In this document: one piece after another, positions 15,102 through 15,705 of the stretch
Layout: each line of letters starts with the position of its first letter
Numbering within the stretch: the stretch's first letter is position 1
Source of the DNA: Bacteroidales bacterium UBA4866
Lineage (GTDB): Bacteria > Bacteroidota > Bacteroidia > Bacteroidales > P3
Direction: 5' to 3'
Length of the DNA: 15,705 bases
Assembly (NCBI GenBank): GCA_002399565.1
Contig: DHDW01000032.1
Span: 54,451 to 70,155 of the forward strand
Position numbers and translations under genes: made by a program
Notes under the pieces: generated by a model
Databases searched by the model: none
What the model was told of the DNA's origin: nothing
What the model saw: only the letters and a program-made list of their open reading frames with translations

Positions 15102-15241
15102 CAAATAATAAATTAAATAGAAAGTATTAATGTATGATAAGGTCTTTTTGATTTATTGAAAAAATCTTTTCCTTATGCAATTAAATATGAATAAAAATAC
15201 ATTGTTAGATGCATTATTAATTCATTTCTCAAAAACTTTTA

Positions 15242-15249
15242 TATCTTTG
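15242..15249 (+). promoter_or_regulatory. Predicted -7 element for the dksA-like gene
   Basis: TATCTTTG lies 28 nt upstream of the ATG at 15278, giving a leader of about 25 nt. The nearest TTG upstream (15212-15214) is 27 nt away, longer than the usual spacing of about 20, so the -33 element is weak or absent. Confidence 0.48.
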
Positions 15250-15277
15250 CAACATTAATATAAAAAAATTATTTGTT

Positions 15278-15673
15278 ATGAGTGACGATAATAAAATTGT
15301 AAAAAGGTATTCTGACGAAGAATTGAACGAATTTAAGGAAATCATTGAAGAGAAACTAACTCAAGCTAAGGAAAATCTTGCAATGTTATTAGAGGCTTTT
15401 TCAAATGATGCTAATGATTTAGGCGACACTTCACCAACATTTAAGGTTTTGGAAGAAGGAAGTAGTGTTTATTCTAAGGAAGAAAATGCCAATATGGCTT
15501 CAAGGCAACAAAAATTCATTAAGGATTTGGAGGCCGCTTTAATTAGAATTGAAAACAAAACTTACGGTGTGTGTAGAGTTACAGGAGAGCTGATTCCTAA
15601 GGAACGATTACGTTTAGTTCCTCACGCAACTTTAACTGTTGAAGCTAAAAATCAACAAGTAAAAAAGAAATAA
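15278..15673 (+). CDS. TraR/DksA-family regulator lacking most zinc-finger cysteines
   Basis: The product is a 131-residue RNA-polymerase secondary-channel protein of the DksA/TraR family. It has an N-terminal helical hairpin (about 12-92), whose turn carries Asp47 and Asp50 in NDLGDTSP. This is comparable to the acidic tip of DksA that works with ppGpp. The C-terminal region has the DksA-like YGVCRVTGELIPKERLRLVPHATLTVEAK pattern. Only Cys99 remains of the four expected zinc cysteines; the other positions appear to be Thr102, Thr120 and Ala123. Highly similar proteins with the same loss are familiar in Bacteroidales, so this is lineage typical and not a decayed gene. A -7 element lies 28 nt upstream of its ATG, and the next gene starts 5 nt after its stop codon, which suggests an operon. 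Confidence 0.9.
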   Translation: MSDDNKIVKRYSDEELNEFKEIIEEKLTQAKENLAMLLEAFSNDANDLGDTSPTFKVLEEGSSVYSKEENANMASRQQKFIKDLEAALIRIENKTYGVCRVTGELIPKERLRLVPHATLTVEAKNQQVKKK

Positions 15674-15678
15674 GCTAA

Positions 15679-15705
15679 ATGAAAAAACCTCTTATTCTTA
15701 TCTTT
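15679..15705 (+). CDS. Start of the next gene, possibly lspA (partial)
   Basis: An ATG 5 nt after the dksA-like stop codon opens a frame that runs off the window with MKKPLILIF, a lysine-then-hydrophobic start typical of an inner-membrane protein. In Bacteroidales, lspA (lipoprotein signal peptidase) commonly follows this dksA-like gene, and the residues are compatible with its first membrane segment. Nine codons cannot prove it, so the identity rests on gene order. Confidence 0.45.

Overview
This window is chromosomal DNA from an AT-rich member of the Bacteroidota, most likely Bacteroidales. Four things point there. Clear upstream regions carry the Bacteroidota-type promoter -7 motif TAnnTTTG, and no Shine-Dalgarno sequences decide starts. 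The MnmA resembles the Bacteroides type. There is a DksA-like protein whose zinc-finger cysteines are degenerate, of the kind found in Bacteroidales. There is also an UpxY-like NusG paralog. By eye, G+C is about one third. No integrase, transposase, phage gene, rRNA or tRNA was seen; most of the window is housekeeping sequence.

Layout, left to right. Positions 1-283 are a non-coding leader with a 21-bp direct repeat and a good promoter for urocanate hydratase (hutU, 284-2275, +). A strong hairpin terminator follows. Next come an orphan NusG/UpxY-type antitermination factor (2352-2846, +) and signal peptide peptidase SppA (2888-4657, +). On the minus strand, dnaE (5630-9247) is followed after 3 nt by queG (4685-5626), a probable two-gene operon. 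mnmA (9445-10509, +) diverges from dnaE, and its predicted transcript may be leaderless. A DEDDh exonuclease (10502-11119, -) converges on mnmA and overlaps its end by 8 bp. Positions 11120-11721 are a 602-bp gene-free stretch holding a 22-bp tandem repeat array, related T-rich repeats, two near-perfect palindromes and the dsbD terminator. envC-like (13775-15070, -) and dsbD (11722-13749, -) form a cell-envelope operon. Finally a DksA-like regulator (15278-15673, +) is followed by the first nine codons of another gene, possibly lspA.

Functional themes. Two genes concern tRNA anticodon modification: queG (queuosine) and mnmA (2-thiouridine). Two concern DNA polymerase or exonuclease chemistry: dnaE with an apparently intact PHP metal site, and the DnaQ-like exonuclease. 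Three concern the envelope: sppA, the EnvC-like protein and dsbD. One is catabolic: hutU, alone with its own promoter and terminator and with no other histidine-utilisation gene in view.

I found no convincing new multi-gene system. The most unexplained sequence is the repeat-rich block at 11341-11523. Its 22-bp period rules out an in-frame protein repeat, and its CCTTG/CAAGG core recurs at the left edge of the window. Other points worth checking are the orphan UpxY-like gene behind a hairpin, the loss of all three expected LytM histidines to Asn in the EnvC-like protein, and the possible leaderless mnmA mRNA.
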